From an uncultured Draconibacterium sp. (GTDB lineage Bacteria > Bacteroidota > Bacteroidia > Bacteroidales > Prolixibacteraceae): a DNA stretch of 64,000 bases. The translations under genes and the position numbers were made by a program. The notes beneath the pieces are model-generated. The model made no database searches. It saw nothing but the letters and a program-made list of their open reading frames with translations, and had not been told where the DNA came from. The stretch is taken from NCBI RefSeq assembly GCF_913063105.1, contig NZ_CAJXYQ010000017.1:1-64000 (forward strand), in the 5' to 3' direction. This document shows, one piece after another, positions 46,011-55,978 of this stretch (position 1 is its first letter; every line of letters starts with the position of its first letter).

Positions 46011-47771
46011 ATGTCTGTTATGAGAAGAATCAACTTTAAACCTTTTGCGCTTTTTTTAGGTGTTGCAGTTTTACTGTCAGGATGTTCCGGCCTAAACAAA
46101 ATGAAAAAAAATGCCGATCAAATTAATTTTAAAGTTACTCCACAGGTGCTTGAAGCGCACGCCAGTGAGGTAGACTTAGCGATCGACACCCGTTTCCCTG
46201 CCAAATACTTCAACAAAAAAGTAACGCTTACCGCTACGCCTGTTCTTAAATACGAAAGCGGTGAAACAAAATACCAACCGGTATCCGTTCAGGGCGAAAG
46301 CGTTGAAGCCAACAACAAAGTTATTAGCTACAACGGCGGAAGCGTAAACTACAAAGATGCAGTGGCTTACGACAAAGCAATGGCAAAATCAGAATTGTAT
46401 GTAAACATCACAGCTACACAAGGTGCAAAGTCGGTAGATTTTGAACCCATTAAAGTTGCCGATGGTGTTATCGCTACCAGCGAGAAAGTGATTATGATCC
46501 CTAAAGCTATTTTGGGTGTGCAGCGTGAAGCCAACAACAGCGGAAAATACGATCCAAACATCGACGCTTTCCAACGTATTGTTCCTGATGAAATGACAGC
46601 CGACATTAAATACCTGATCAATCGTTCGAACCTTCGCCGCGAAGAAACTTCAAAAGATGAAGTTAGCGCTTTGGAAGCTTACACTAAAAAAGCCAACGAA
46701 GAAGAACGTATCGACCTGAAAGATGTTGAAGTATCTGCTTATGCTTCTCCTGACGGAACAATCGATTTAAACACTGATCTTGCTGCAAAACGTAAAGAAA
46801 CTTCTTCAGCATTTTTGGCAAAAAAATTAAAAGAAGCCGGTGTTGATGTGCAGTTGAAAACAAAATACACTCCTGAAGACTGGGACGGTTTTAAAGCTTT
46901 GATGGAGCAATCAAACATCAAAGACAAAGAATTGATTCTTCGTGTACTTTCGATGTACAACGACCCTGAGGTTCGCGAGCGTGAAATCCGTAACTTAAGT
47001 GTAACCTTTACCGAAGTTGCCGATGAAATTTTACCAGAATTACGCCGTGCCAAAATGACTACCAGCGTTGACCTGATTGGTAAAACCGACGAAGAATTGA
47101 AAGCAGCTGCCAAAGCCGATCCGGCTTCATTAAACCCTGCAGAATTACTCTACGCTGCTACTTTGTTCGAAGATCTTAACGAACAGCTTTCAGTTTACAA
47201 CGCATTTATGAAAGCCTATCCAAACGACTGGAGAGGGCCTAACAATGCCGGTTACGTAATGGTTCAGCAATACAAATATGCCGATGCCAAGCCATTGTTT
47301 GAAAAAGCAGAGAAACTGGCTAACAACGAGCCTATCGTTAAAAACAATGTTGGTGCAACTACTTTAACTTCGGGCGATGTTGCAGGAGCTGAAGCTCTTT
47401 TCGGAGCTGCTGCAGGTGCCGGCGATGCTGTAAACTACAACATGGGAATTGTAAGTGTTAAAAAAGCAGAGTACGACAAAGCTGTTCAGTATTTCAACCG
47501 TTTTGCTGATGTAAACTCTGGTTTAGCAAAATTACTGGCCGGAAACAACAACGGTGCCGTAAAAGATTTCGACGCCTGTACGATTGAAGGTTGTTACATG
47601 ACAGAATATTTCAAAGCTATTGTTGGTGCACGTACTGCAAAAGAAGGTTTATTGTTCGACAGCCTGAAAGCTGCTGTTGAGATGAACGCGAAATTGAAAG
47701 AAGTGGCCAAAACAGATATGGAATTCGCAAAATATTTCGACAATGCTAAATTTAAAGCTATTGTTGACTAA
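46011..47771 (+). CDS. Large TPR-containing envelope lipoprotein
   Basis: A 586-residue lipoprotein with lipobox LLSGC at about residues 22-26. The N-terminal half is beta-rich (VDLAIDTRFPAKYFNKKVTLTATP). The middle has an OmpA-like segment (DVEVSAYASPDGTIDLNTDLAAKRKETSSAFL, near 245) that may bind peptidoglycan. The C-terminal half has tetratricopeptide-like repeats (about 375-540). A -7-like TATTTTTG at 45967-45974 and a very strong terminator suggest high expression. Start may be ATG 46011 or 46020. It is probably an abundant cell-envelope structural protein, inferred from layout. Confidence 0.78.
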   Translation: MSVMRRINFKPFALFLGVAVLLSGCSGLNKMKKNADQINFKVTPQVLEAHASEVDLAIDTRFPAKYFNKKVTLTATPVLKYESGETKYQPVSVQGESVEANNKVISYNGGSVNYKDAVAYDKAMAKSELYVNITATQGAKSVDFEPIKVADGVIATSEKVIMIPKAILGVQREANNSGKYDPNIDAFQRIVPDEMTADIKYLINRSNLRREETSKDEVSALEAYTKKANEEERIDLKDVEVSAYASPDGTIDLNTDLAAKRKETSSAFLAKKLKEAGVDVQLKTKYTPEDWDGFKALMEQSNIKDKELILRVLSMYNDPEVREREIRNLSVTFTEVADEILPELRRAKMTTSVDLIGKTDEELKAAAKADPASLNPAELLYAATLFEDLNEQLSVYNAFMKAYPNDWRGPNNAGYVMVQQYKYADAKPLFEKAEKLANNEPIVKNNVGATTLTSGDVAGAEALFGAAAGAGDAVNYNMGIVSVKKAEYDKAVQYFNRFADVNSGLAKLLAGNNNGAVKDFDACTIEGCYMTEYFKAIVGARTAKEGLLFDSLKAAVEMNAKLKEVAKTDMEFAKYFDNAKFKAIVD

Positions 47772-47792
47772 TTAAGTTGTGATAAACTTACC

Positions 47793-47824
47793 AAAAGGGC
47801 GGTCGTTTGACCGCCCTTTTTTTG
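47793..47824 (+). terminator. Strong intrinsic terminator
   Basis: AAAAGGGCGGTC, GTTT, GACCGCCCTTTT with a further T-run: a perfect 12-bp stem 21 bp after the lipoprotein stop. Confidence 0.9.
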
Positions 47825-47913
47825 TGCCAGTTCATGATAAAACCTCTTTTTTAATCCCATTGAAAACCTTATTTTTCAGGTTTTGTTATAAATGTGAAAT
47901 TCATTAAAAAGTT

Positions 47914-49284
47914 ATGGAATACATTAATAAATACATTGAAGAAAACAAAGACCGGTTTCTGGAAGAATTGTTTGGATTAATCCGCATTCCGTCGATTAGT
48001 TCGATAGCTGACCACAAACCAGACATGCTTAAAGCAGCCGAGTACTGGAAAAAGACCTTACTGGAAGCAGGTGCCGACAAAGCCGAAATTTTTGAAACTG
48101 CCGGAAACCCAGTTACCTATGCTGAAAAAATTATCGATCGTGCCCTGCCAACCGTTTTGGTGTACGGACACATGGATGTTATGCCGGTTGATCCCATTGA
48201 GTTATGGGACTCGCCACCCTTTGAGCCGGAAATCCGCGATGGAAAAATATGGGCACGTGGTGCCGACGACGATAAAGGCCAGGGAATGATGCATGCTAAA
48301 GCTTTCGAACTGATGGTTAAAACCAATACCCTGCCCTGCAACGTAAAATTTATGATTGAAGGTGAAGAGGAAATCGGATCGCCAAACCTCGGACAGTGGT
48401 GCGAACAAAACAAAGAGATGCTGAAAGCGGACATTATTCTCGTGTCTGACACATCAATGATTGCTGCCGACATTCCGTCGATAACCACCGGTTTGCGTGG
48501 TTTGGCCTACTGGCAGGTAGAAGTTACCGGCCCCAACCGCGACCTGCACTCGGGCTTGTTTGGCGGGGCTGTTGCCAACCCAATTAACACCCTTTGCTCC
48601 ATGATTGACCAAATGGTGGATGCAGATGGCAAAATTACCATTCCCGGATTTTACGATACGGTGCAGGAAGTTTCTGCCGAAGAACGTGCCCTGCTGGCCG
48701 AAGCCCCTTTTGATGTGGAAGCCTACAAAAAAGCCATTGCCGTTGACGAACTAAAAGGTGAAAAAGGCTTTACGCCAGGCGAACACACCGGTATTCGCCC
48801 ATCGTTTGATGTATGTGGCATTTGGGGCGGTTACACCGGCGAAGGAGCCAAAACCGTGTTGCCATCAAAGGCTTTTGCAAAAATATCATCGCGTTTGGTT
48901 CCCGATCAGGAACACGAAAAAATAGCTGTACTTTTTAAAGAACATTTTGAAAGCATTGCACCAAAATCGGTAAAAGTTGAGGTTACCTATTTGCACGGAG
49001 GCCCTGCCTATGTTTGCCCCATTGATATTCCGGCCTACAAAGCAGCCGAAAAAGCTTACACCGACACCTTTGGCAAACGCCCGGTGCCGGTTCGCTCAGG
49101 AGGTAGTATTCCTATCATCTCTACTTTCGAGAAAGTGCTTGGAATTAAGTCGGTATTAATGGGCTTTGGACTGGAGTCTGATGCCATTCACTCGCCCAAC
49201 GAAAATTACCCATTGGCACAGTTTTACAAAGGAATTGAAACCATTCCGTTGTTTTATAAGCATTACGTGGAACTAATGAAATAA
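47914..49284 (+). CDS. M20 family dipeptidase/metallopeptidase
   Basis: A 456-residue zinc peptidase of the ArgE/DapE/ACY1/CPG2 family, close to CNDP-type dipeptidases. Metal ligands are visible in VYGHMDVMPVD (near 90), ADDDKGQGMMHAKA (near 123), IEGEEEIGSPN (catalytic Glu and ligand, near 157) and SDTSM (near 186). The lid domain shows GLRGLAYWQVEVTGPNRDLHSG. It lacks a signal peptide and so acts on small peptides in the cytosol. Monocistronic with its own terminator. Confidence 0.92.
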   Translation: MEYINKYIEENKDRFLEELFGLIRIPSISSIADHKPDMLKAAEYWKKTLLEAGADKAEIFETAGNPVTYAEKIIDRALPTVLVYGHMDVMPVDPIELWDSPPFEPEIRDGKIWARGADDDKGQGMMHAKAFELMVKTNTLPCNVKFMIEGEEEIGSPNLGQWCEQNKEMLKADIILVSDTSMIAADIPSITTGLRGLAYWQVEVTGPNRDLHSGLFGGAVANPINTLCSMIDQMVDADGKITIPGFYDTVQEVSAEERALLAEAPFDVEAYKKAIAVDELKGEKGFTPGEHTGIRPSFDVCGIWGGYTGEGAKTVLPSKAFAKISSRLVPDQEHEKIAVLFKEHFESIAPKSVKVEVTYLHGGPAYVCPIDIPAYKAAEKAYTDTFGKRPVPVRSGGSIPIISTFEKVLGIKSVLMGFGLESDAIHSPNENYPLAQFYKGIETIPLFYKHYVELMK

Positions 49285-49296
49285 GCAAAATAACTT

Positions 49297-49332
49297 AAGC
49301 GGGTGCTGTTTGATGCAGCGCCCGCTTTTTTA
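49297..49332 (+). terminator. Intrinsic terminator after the M20 gene
   Basis: AAGCGGGTGCTG, loop, CAGCGCCCGCTT with a T-run, 12 bp past the stop codon. Confidence 0.85.
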
Positions 49333-49357
49333 TTCCTTTATTCCCAAACAAAAAACC

Positions 49358-50776
49358 ATGCAAAAACTAATTCTTGTTTTTTTTGCGGCCCTGCTCCTGT
49401 TCTCGTGTTCAAAAACAGACCAACCCAACTTTGTTTTTATTTTGGTTGACGACCTTGGCTGGGCCGATGTGCAATGCAATTACCCTGAAAGTTTTTACCA
49501 CACACCAAACATCAACCAGCTTGCCAAAAATGGGGTACGCTTTACCAATGCCTACTCGGCCAACCCGGTTTGCAGTCCAACACGGGCTGCCATACTTACC
49601 GGCAAGCATCCCAACCGCGTAAATATTACCGACTGGATTCCGGGGCTCGACCCAAAGATGAAGCCTTTACGCGGCCCGCAGGACGGAACAGAACTGGCCC
49701 TGGAGGAACTAACCATTGCCGAAAAGCTAAAAGAAAAAGGATACCATACCTGTTTTGTGGGGAAATGGCATTTAGGCGATGACGGATTTTTCCCGGAAGA
49801 CCAGGGCTTCGACATCAATATTGGCGGACACCACAAAGGAAGTCCGCCGGGAGGTTATTATTCGCCTTACAAAAATCCCAAACTAAAAGACGGCCCTGAG
49901 GGGGAGTACCTTCCTGAACGATTAACCACCGAGGGCATTAATTTTATTAAAAAGAACAAACGGAAACCTTTTTTCCTGTACCTTTCGTTTTATACGGTTC
50001 ATACACCTATCCAGGCAGCCAATAGCTACATTAAAAAATACAACGCGCAACGAGAGCAGCTCCAATCGGATGAAATTCCCTATAAGAAAGAAGGCGATGG
50101 CTGGACAAAGCTGGTACAGGAAAATGCGGCTTATGCCTCGATGGTAGCTGCCATGGACGTGAATGTTGGGCGCCTTTTAAAAACACTGGAAGAACAGGAA
50201 TTATCAGACAATACCTGGGTAATTTTTACCAGCGATAATGGCGGGCTTTCTACCCTGACACGAAAAAATGCGCCTACCAACAATGGCCCGCTTAGGGCAG
50301 GTAAAGGCTGGTGTTACGAGGGCGGCATACGCGTGCCGCTAATTATTGCCGGCCCGGAACTGGCTTCTCCCGGCAGGAAAGAAGATAAGCCGGTAATCAG
50401 CATGGACTATTTTACAACTATTTTAAATCTTGCAGAAGTAACACATGAAGCTAATGATGGCCAAAATCTGGTACCGTTACTTACAGCAAACAGTACTTTT
50501 GAACGCGATGAATTATTTTGGCACTACCCCCACTACCACGGGAGTGCATGGAAACCCGGTTCGGCTTTGCGCAAAGGCAACTGGAAACTGGTGGTACATT
50601 ACGAAGATGAAAGAACAGAGCTGTTTAACCTTGCCGAAGATCCGGGTGAAACAACCAATTTAGCAGCTGAATTCCCGGAAAAAACGCAAACATTAAAAAG
50701 TTTACTTGATGCAAAACTACACGCCTCAAATGCAAGGTTTCCTGTTCGCAATCCCGATTACGATCCAAGGGACTAA
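49358..50776 (+). CDS. Formylglycine-dependent (S1) sulfatase
   Basis: A 472-residue exported sulfatase; the signal ends in a likely lipobox LLFSC (residues 13-17). The metal-binding VDDLGWADV, the formylglycine site CSPTRAAILTG (Cys near 69, C-x-P-x-R), GKWHLG and TSDNGG are all present, so the enzyme should be active after maturation. Substrate is unknown; with the fucosidases and SulP transporter nearby, a sulfated glycan is plausible. ATG 49358 gives the proper signal; the frame is open 16 codons further but overlaps the terminator. Confidence 0.93.
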   Translation: MQKLILVFFAALLLFSCSKTDQPNFVFILVDDLGWADVQCNYPESFYHTPNINQLAKNGVRFTNAYSANPVCSPTRAAILTGKHPNRVNITDWIPGLDPKMKPLRGPQDGTELALEELTIAEKLKEKGYHTCFVGKWHLGDDGFFPEDQGFDINIGGHHKGSPPGGYYSPYKNPKLKDGPEGEYLPERLTTEGINFIKKNKRKPFFLYLSFYTVHTPIQAANSYIKKYNAQREQLQSDEIPYKKEGDGWTKLVQENAAYASMVAAMDVNVGRLLKTLEEQELSDNTWVIFTSDNGGLSTLTRKNAPTNNGPLRAGKGWCYEGGIRVPLIIAGPELASPGRKEDKPVISMDYFTTILNLAEVTHEANDGQNLVPLLTANSTFERDELFWHYPHYHGSAWKPGSALRKGNWKLVVHYEDERTELFNLAEDPGETTNLAAEFPEKTQTLKSLLDAKLHASNARFPVRNPDYDPRD

Positions 50777-50790
50777 TTAACGGGGAGTTC

Positions 50791-50831
50791 AAAAAAAGCC
50801 TCCATCTTCTCAGAGATGAAGGCTTTTTTAT
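50791..50831. terminator. Bidirectional terminator between the sulfatase and the 50847 gene
   Basis: AAAAAAAGCCT and CATC arms pair with GATG and AGGCTTTTTT around a short loop. The symmetric A/T flanks suit the two convergent genes on either side. Confidence 0.8.
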
Positions 50832-50846
50832 TTGAGGCTTTTGACT

Positions 50847-51863
50847 TTATATCTCGATGATAACCGATACCGGATGATGATCGGAAGCATGTTTATACTT
50901 ACTCCATATTTTTCCGTTTTCCATATCCGTGTGTACCTGTGCATCTTTCACCCAGTTTTCAATTTGGCGCGAATACAAAACATGGTCGATCCACACCTTG
51001 CGATAGGTGCCAAAAAGCGGGTCTTTAAACGTTGTTGTAAACATTGACGAAAAATCCAGTTCGTCCTGATCTTTTTCTTTTAGCACATCAAACAAGGCAT
51101 TCCCCAGGGCAAACTGTGGCCTCCAAATAGTTCCCATCAGTTTTTCGATAGCACTGCCCAGCAATTTACGTTCTGCCGCATCAAAACCCGGTCCGTCGTT
51201 AATATCGCCACATACCACCAAAGGAATATTTTTGGTATCTGCCGACTTAAAATATGGTGTTATAAAAGCATCGCGGAGGTGTACAGCCTGAGCGATGAGT
51301 TTTTTCCGGTTGGCCACCGATTTGTCCCACCAGGCGCCCCACTCCAAAGCCTGAAAAATACCTTTGCTTTTCAAATGCAAACCCAGCATCCTGAACTGTT
51401 TCCCATTGGCCAGGTTTAGTTGTACATAACTTGGAATACGTTCAAATTTGTATTTCTCCACAATACCGTCGTCTTCAGTATCAAACTCAAAAGGCAGAAA
51501 CGATTCGATGGCATTCCCCTCGAAAAAGGTAAAGGGTTCAGCCGCAAATTTGCCGGTATCAATACGAACGGCTCCTCCGTTATTTTGCGAGCTGCCTTTT
51601 GTTTTTTGCAAAAAAGCTTTCCATTCGCCTTCCACATCGGTATCAAAAAACAGTTGCAACTCCTCTACGTCCGAGGGGCCTTCAATAACGGACACCACAT
51701 CCGGCTGTATTTCGTTAATCACTCCGGAAAGGTCGTTTCTGCGTTGTTTTACTGTTGACGATTTTGTGTGAAAAGGTTTAACATCATCTGCTTTATAAAC
51801 ATGCTCAGCTGTGAATAAATCGTTCATCCACTCCATGTTCCAGTTTAATAATTTAATTTCCAT
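50847..51863 (-). CDS. Endonuclease/exonuclease/phosphatase-family protein
   Basis: A 338-residue EEP-fold hydrolase. The motifs are LLNWNMEWM (Asn near 8), VVSVIEGP with the metal-binding Glu (near 60), VVCGDINDGPG with the catalytic Asp/Asn (near 217), and SDHHPVSVII at the C-terminus. There is no signal peptide, so it is intracellular. The family covers DNases and phosphodiesterases, and this sequence does not settle the substrate. It faces the sulfatase tail-to-tail and lies downstream of a fucosidase gene on the same strand, 158 bp apart. Confidence 0.82.
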   Translation of the reverse strand: MEIKLLNWNMEWMNDLFTAEHVYKADDVKPFHTKSSTVKQRRNDLSGVINEIQPDVVSVIEGPSDVEELQLFFDTDVEGEWKAFLQKTKGSSQNNGGAVRIDTGKFAAEPFTFFEGNAIESFLPFEFDTEDDGIVEKYKFERIPSYVQLNLANGKQFRMLGLHLKSKGIFQALEWGAWWDKSVANRKKLIAQAVHLRDAFITPYFKSADTKNIPLVVCGDINDGPGFDAAERKLLGSAIEKLMGTIWRPQFALGNALFDVLKEKDQDELDFSSMFTTTFKDPLFGTYRKVWIDHVLYSRQIENWVKDAQVHTDMENGKIWSKYKHASDHHPVSVIIEI

Positions 51864-52021
51864 TGTTTTTGGGATTTAAGAATTTATTTAATGGTTCTAC
51901 AAGTTAGAACCTTGGCCGGAGAAAAACAATGGTTTAAAGCTTTTTATGTTGGCTGAAAATGGAGCAAATCTTTAAGCAATGGCATTGGCGTCGCTGTACA
52001 TTTGGCTTCTTTAATCTTAAA

Positions 52022-53776
52022 CTACAATTTTATCAACTCCAAATACATTAACTGTTTATTGCCCGCCGTATTACCTGCTGACTGCAATGAAATTGATTTT
52101 TCGCCACTTTCCCCAATTTCGATTTGGCCCAAATTAACCAGTTCATAATCTTCTCCTGTAGAGTCAATTTCAATATCCACTTTCTGCTCACCCAGCTTAA
52201 CGGCTAATTCAGCTTTTTCGGCGCTCCACATCAGGGCTTCCATGCGGTATTTTCCCGGTTCAGCATCAAATATCCACTCCAGCCGCGCACGTTTATCCAC
52301 CCAATTGGCAATTACCGATTCTGATCCGCTACCTTTTAAAACGGCATGCTCGCCGTACCCAGGATTGTAAATGTCGGCAAAATCGGCCGGCAATAATATG
52401 CTGCCTTCTTTTAATCGGGGTTTATTGCTTACCACATTAATATCGCCTCTGATTTTCACCACAATAACCGTGTTTATTTCATCAAAAATTACCGAGGGTG
52501 CATGCACATGCAAGTCGCCTTCTTCAAATTTCCAGGCAAAATGTTGTTTTGGGTTAGCTAGTAAATAAATATCGCGCACTTTGCCTTCCAGTCCGGGTAC
52601 TTTTAACAGGCCATCTTTGGGCCAGTCGAACACATGCAGATACAATTTGGTAATACCTTTTTCTTTTTTTGTGGTGCAACGCCCCCAGGGCAATTTAAAA
52701 AACGGGCTGGCACTTGTTCCATAAATCGATTCACCGTTTTGTTGCATCCAGTGCCCCATTTCCTTTAACCGCTCGATGCTGGCTTTCGGGAATTCACCTG
52801 TGGCAGTTGGTCCAACATTCAACAAAAGGTTTCCGCCCTTGCTGGCAATATCTACCAACATTTTAATCAGCTCTTCGGTCGATTTCCAGTTTTCGTCGTA
52901 CCACTTGTAGCCCCAGCTGGTGTTCATAGTCATACACACCTCCCAGTCGTAATCGAGCCCGGTTGGCGGCACATGCTGCTCGGGTGTTTGAAAATCGCCG
53001 GGCCACGGACGATACAAACGGTTATTGGTAATCAGGTTTGGATAATCGTTGGTAACTGCTTGCAATGCTTTGGCTGCTTCTTCGGTCATTCCACGTGGTG
53101 TATCCCACCACAAAATATCAAGTCCTCCATAGTTTTCCAGAATTTCTTTTACCTGCGGAACAGCTTTTCCGTTAATATAATTCATCAGCGGTTCGCGTTT
53201 CAAATCCGGGTCCCAATGCGGTTTTCCCTGTTCAATGTTCCAGTAGGTTCCGCCCGGCTCGTGCCAGTCTTGCGCCTGCGAATAATAAAACCCAAGCCGA
53301 ATTCCCTGCTTTTTACATTCTTCAGCCAGCTCTTTCAGTGGGTCACGATTAAAAGGTGTAGCATCTACAATATTGTACTTACTGGCTTTTGAATGAAACA
53401 TCGCAAAACCATCGTGATGTTTCGAGGTAATAACAATGTATTTCATCCCGGCATATTTAGCCAGTTTCACCCAGGCCTCGGCATCGTATTTTTCAGGATT
53501 AAAGTTTTTGGCCAGTTTTTCATATTCCTTTACCGGAATTTCGGCACGGGCCATTATCCATTCGCTAATCCCGTTCACGCGTTCGCCTTTCCACTCGCCA
53601 GCCGGATCGGCATACAATCCCCAGTGGATAAACATTCCGAAACGGGCTTCGCGCCACCATTCCATTTTCTCATCTTGTGCCAATTGTTCAGCACTTTTTT
53701 CAGGTTGTTGCGCTGGTTTTGGTTGGCACGAAACAAACAGCAAGGCGGCTAAGAAAATTACGAATAATCGATTCAT
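52022..53776 (-). CDS. Alpha-L-fucosidase-like GH29 lipoprotein
   Basis: A 584-residue enzyme from ATG 53776 with a lipobox FVSC (near 17). The GH29 barrel shows ARFGMFIHWGLYADPAGEW (near 46), ITSKHHDGFAMFHSKAS (near 115) and the nucleophile region DILWWDTPRG (near 226). The C-terminal ~150 residues form beta-rich domains, possibly carbohydrate-binding. It is not a duplicate of the enzyme at 23370: the active-site strand (WWD versus WLD) and the tail differ, so they may act on different fucose linkages. Signal-anchored in the envelope. Confidence 0.9.
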   Translation of the reverse strand: MNRLFVIFLAALLFVSCQPKPAQQPEKSAEQLAQDEKMEWWREARFGMFIHWGLYADPAGEWKGERVNGISEWIMARAEIPVKEYEKLAKNFNPEKYDAEAWVKLAKYAGMKYIVITSKHHDGFAMFHSKASKYNIVDATPFNRDPLKELAEECKKQGIRLGFYYSQAQDWHEPGGTYWNIEQGKPHWDPDLKREPLMNYINGKAVPQVKEILENYGGLDILWWDTPRGMTEEAAKALQAVTNDYPNLITNNRLYRPWPGDFQTPEQHVPPTGLDYDWEVCMTMNTSWGYKWYDENWKSTEELIKMLVDIASKGGNLLLNVGPTATGEFPKASIERLKEMGHWMQQNGESIYGTSASPFFKLPWGRCTTKKEKGITKLYLHVFDWPKDGLLKVPGLEGKVRDIYLLANPKQHFAWKFEEGDLHVHAPSVIFDEINTVIVVKIRGDINVVSNKPRLKEGSILLPADFADIYNPGYGEHAVLKGSGSESVIANWVDKRARLEWIFDAEPGKYRMEALMWSAEKAELAVKLGEQKVDIEIDSTGEDYELVNLGQIEIGESGEKSISLQSAGNTAGNKQLMYLELIKL

Positions 53777-54030
53777 GATCATAAGTTTATCGTTTTATCT
53801 ACTGGTATAAAGTTCGAAATAATTATTACAAAAACAGACCATTCGGACCGCTTTGTTCAAATTATTTCAATGTAGGTATGGCTTTACAATACAAGTTAGC
53901 TTCACTCATCTGCAAAACGTAATTATTTATCCCCTCAAAAAGCCCGTCTGTCTTAATAGCTTGTTAATGCCCGTCAGGTATTTTTAAGTTGAACAGAAAT
54001 TTAGTTAATTAGCTTTTCATTTAAAAGAAA
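53777..54030. other. Intergenic region before the terpenoid operon
   Basis: About 250 bp, AT-rich, divergent between the GH29 gene and the operon at 54031. GCCCGTC occurs twice (about 53949 and 53970). The best -7 candidate near 53981 (TATTTTTA) has one mismatch to TAnnTTTG, and no convincing -33 was seen. Nothing else was recognised. Confidence 0.3.
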
Positions 54031-54813
54031 ATGACAAACAGAACTTGCCTTATTTTTTGCAACTGCGGCGCCGGTATTATTTCAGATGAAAAGAAAAAAG
54101 AACTGGCTGCAGCTTTTCAGCAACTTCCGCTTGATGTTTACGAGCTGCACGACCTGTGTGCTTTTTCGTTAAACGAAACAGATTTTTTACACGACCTTGA
54201 AAAAAAATACGATAAAAAGCTGATTGCCGCCTGCTACCCGCGAGCCATAAAAAATATGTTTGTTCAAAACCAGGTAAATCTCAGCAATTTCGAGGTAATT
54301 AATTTTCGTGAAGCTGATGCAGCTCTACTTACTGCCGAGATAGTTGAAAAAATAGAAAGCAGTCAAAAAGAAAACCGTTACGAAATAAAAAAAACAGGGC
54401 TTGATGTTCCGGCCTGGTACCCCATCATCGACCAATCGCGGTGTACACTGTGCGGACAATGCGCGCGTTTTTGCGTTTTTGGTGTTTATTCGTACAACAA
54501 AAAAAGCCTCGAGGTGGTGAATCCTTTATCGTGCAAAAACAACTGCCCGGCCTGCGGACGCACCTGCCCGGCATCGGCCATCATTTTTCCGCGGCTACCT
54601 GAGAACTCCACCTTATCGGGAGCCGAACCTGCAGAAAGCAATACAAGCACCAGCAACAATAAAAACAACAGCTTGTTTGTTATGCTAAACGAACGCAACA
54701 ATGCCCGTAGAAATATTTTCAGGCAAGGAGCTTTTCAACAAGCCGAACAAGAAAAAAAACAAGCCCTTGAGGAACTAAAAAACAGCTTAAAAAACAAAAA
54801 AGGGAATGCTTAA
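54031..54813 (+). CDS. HdrA-like N-terminal/2x[4Fe-4S] ferredoxin protein
   Basis: A 260-residue cytoplasmic protein. Residues 5-80 (CLIFCNCGAGI, then ELHDLCAF, then KKLIAACYPRAIKNMF) resemble the N-terminal Cys-containing domain of heterodisulfide reductase subunit A. A ferredoxin domain follows with Cys at 138, 141, 144 and 148 (CTLCGQCARFC) and a second set at 168, 172, 175 and 179 (CKNNCPACGRTC). The tail is polar and coiled. It should move electrons, most simply to the radical SAM enzyme encoded next, whose start it overlaps by 8 bp (ATGCTTAA). The electron-donor role is inference. Confidence 0.8.
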   Translation: MTNRTCLIFCNCGAGIISDEKKKELAAAFQQLPLDVYELHDLCAFSLNETDFLHDLEKKYDKKLIAACYPRAIKNMFVQNQVNLSNFEVINFREADAALLTAEIVEKIESSQKENRYEIKKTGLDVPAWYPIIDQSRCTLCGQCARFCVFGVYSYNKKSLEVVNPLSCKNNCPACGRTCPASAIIFPRLPENSTLSGAEPAESNTSTSNNKNNSLFVMLNERNNARRNIFRQGAFQQAEQEKKQALEELKNSLKNKKGNA

Positions 54814-55978
54814 ACAGATTTTGAGAACAGATAAAAAATGCCTGTATAAATTTGCCTGGAATATGGGATTTAAGGGCGCTCGTGGCATTCAGCGTTTTCA
54901 GAAACGTTTGAAAAAGGGGGATTTTTTTCCTGCCTTTCATTTTATTTCAGTTACCGACGACTGTAACCTGAATTGCCAGGGCTGCTGGGTAACGCACAAA
55001 AAACAGAATGCCCGTATGTCGCCCGAAATGTTGGATTCCATCATCACCCAATCAAAAGCCAAAGGATCGTACTTTTTTGGCATACTGGGTGGCGAACCCC
55101 TGCTATACAAACCTCTCTTCGATGTTTTTGAGAAACACTCCGACTGCTATTTTCAGCTGTTTACCAACGGAACGTTACTGACAAAAGATATTGCCGGGCA
55201 ATTGCGCAAACTGGCCAATGTATCGCCACTTATAAGTTTTGAGGGAGATGTGGAAATTGCCGATGTGCGCCGTGGCGGAAAAAATGTGTACAAAAAAGCC
55301 CAGGCCGCTATCGATCACTCAACCCAGGCAGGACTGGTAACCGGCGTAGCGATGAGTGTGTGCAAATCGAACCTCGAACTGGCTTTTTCTGATGAATTTA
55401 TTCATTCGCTTATTAGTCGCGGGGTGTTGTATTTGTGGTACTACATATACCGTCCCGCCGGGCAAGATGCTAATGTTGAGCTCTGCCTTTCGGCTGAAGA
55501 AATTCAGGAACTTCGCCAGTTTATTGTTGACGCCCGCCGCAAATACAACATTGCCATTATTGATGCCTACTGGGACGAGAACGGCAAAGGTCTGTGTCCG
55601 GCAGCATCGGGCTTAAGTCACCACATCAATGCATCGGGCGATATTGAACCTTGTCCGGTAATTCAGTTTGCCACTAACAATGTTGCCGATGGCGATTTGG
55701 AAAGCATTTATCGCAATTCAACCTTTTTAGCAGGCTTTAAAACAGAAATTCCAAAACTTACAACGGGCTGTGTTGTTATGGACAATCCGCAGTGGCTGGT
55801 TAATTATACACAACAAAATGCAGCAAAAGATACATCGGGAAGAGGAAACGAAGCCGAACGCCTGAGCCGCATGGCAGAAGTTTCCAGTCATGGCTCGGCC
55901 AAAGAAATCAGGGAAAAAAGCTGGATGTATCGTTTTGCAAAAAAAAGGGCCTTTTTTGGATTTGGCGCCTATGGATAA
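54806..55978 (+). CDS. Radical SAM protein with a C-terminal Cys-rich (SPASM-like) region
   Basis: A 390-residue protein. The [4Fe-4S]-SAM motif CxxxCxxC is at Cys53, 57 and 60 (CNLNCQGC). GILGGEPLL (near 93-100) is the SAM-binding GGE motif, and FTNGTLL is typical of the barrel. The C-terminal part has further Cys in GLCPAAS, EPCPVIQF and TTGCVVM, in the style of SPASM/twitch auxiliary clusters. It overlaps both neighbours by 8 bp. Given the prenyl synthase and cyclase downstream, it may modify a terpenoid, as HpnH does for hopanoids. That substrate idea is inference; it could also mature a protein. Confidence 0.85.
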   Translation: MLKQILRTDKKCLYKFAWNMGFKGARGIQRFQKRLKKGDFFPAFHFISVTDDCNLNCQGCWVTHKKQNARMSPEMLDSIITQSKAKGSYFFGILGGEPLLYKPLFDVFEKHSDCYFQLFTNGTLLTKDIAGQLRKLANVSPLISFEGDVEIADVRRGGKNVYKKAQAAIDHSTQAGLVTGVAMSVCKSNLELAFSDEFIHSLISRGVLYLWYYIYRPAGQDANVELCLSAEEIQELRQFIVDARRKYNIAIIDAYWDENGKGLCPAASGLSHHINASGDIEPCPVIQFATNNVADGDLESIYRNSTFLAGFKTEIPKLTTGCVVMDNPQWLVNYTQQNAAKDTSGRGNEAERLSRMAEVSSHGSAKEIREKSWMYRFAKKRAFFGFGAYG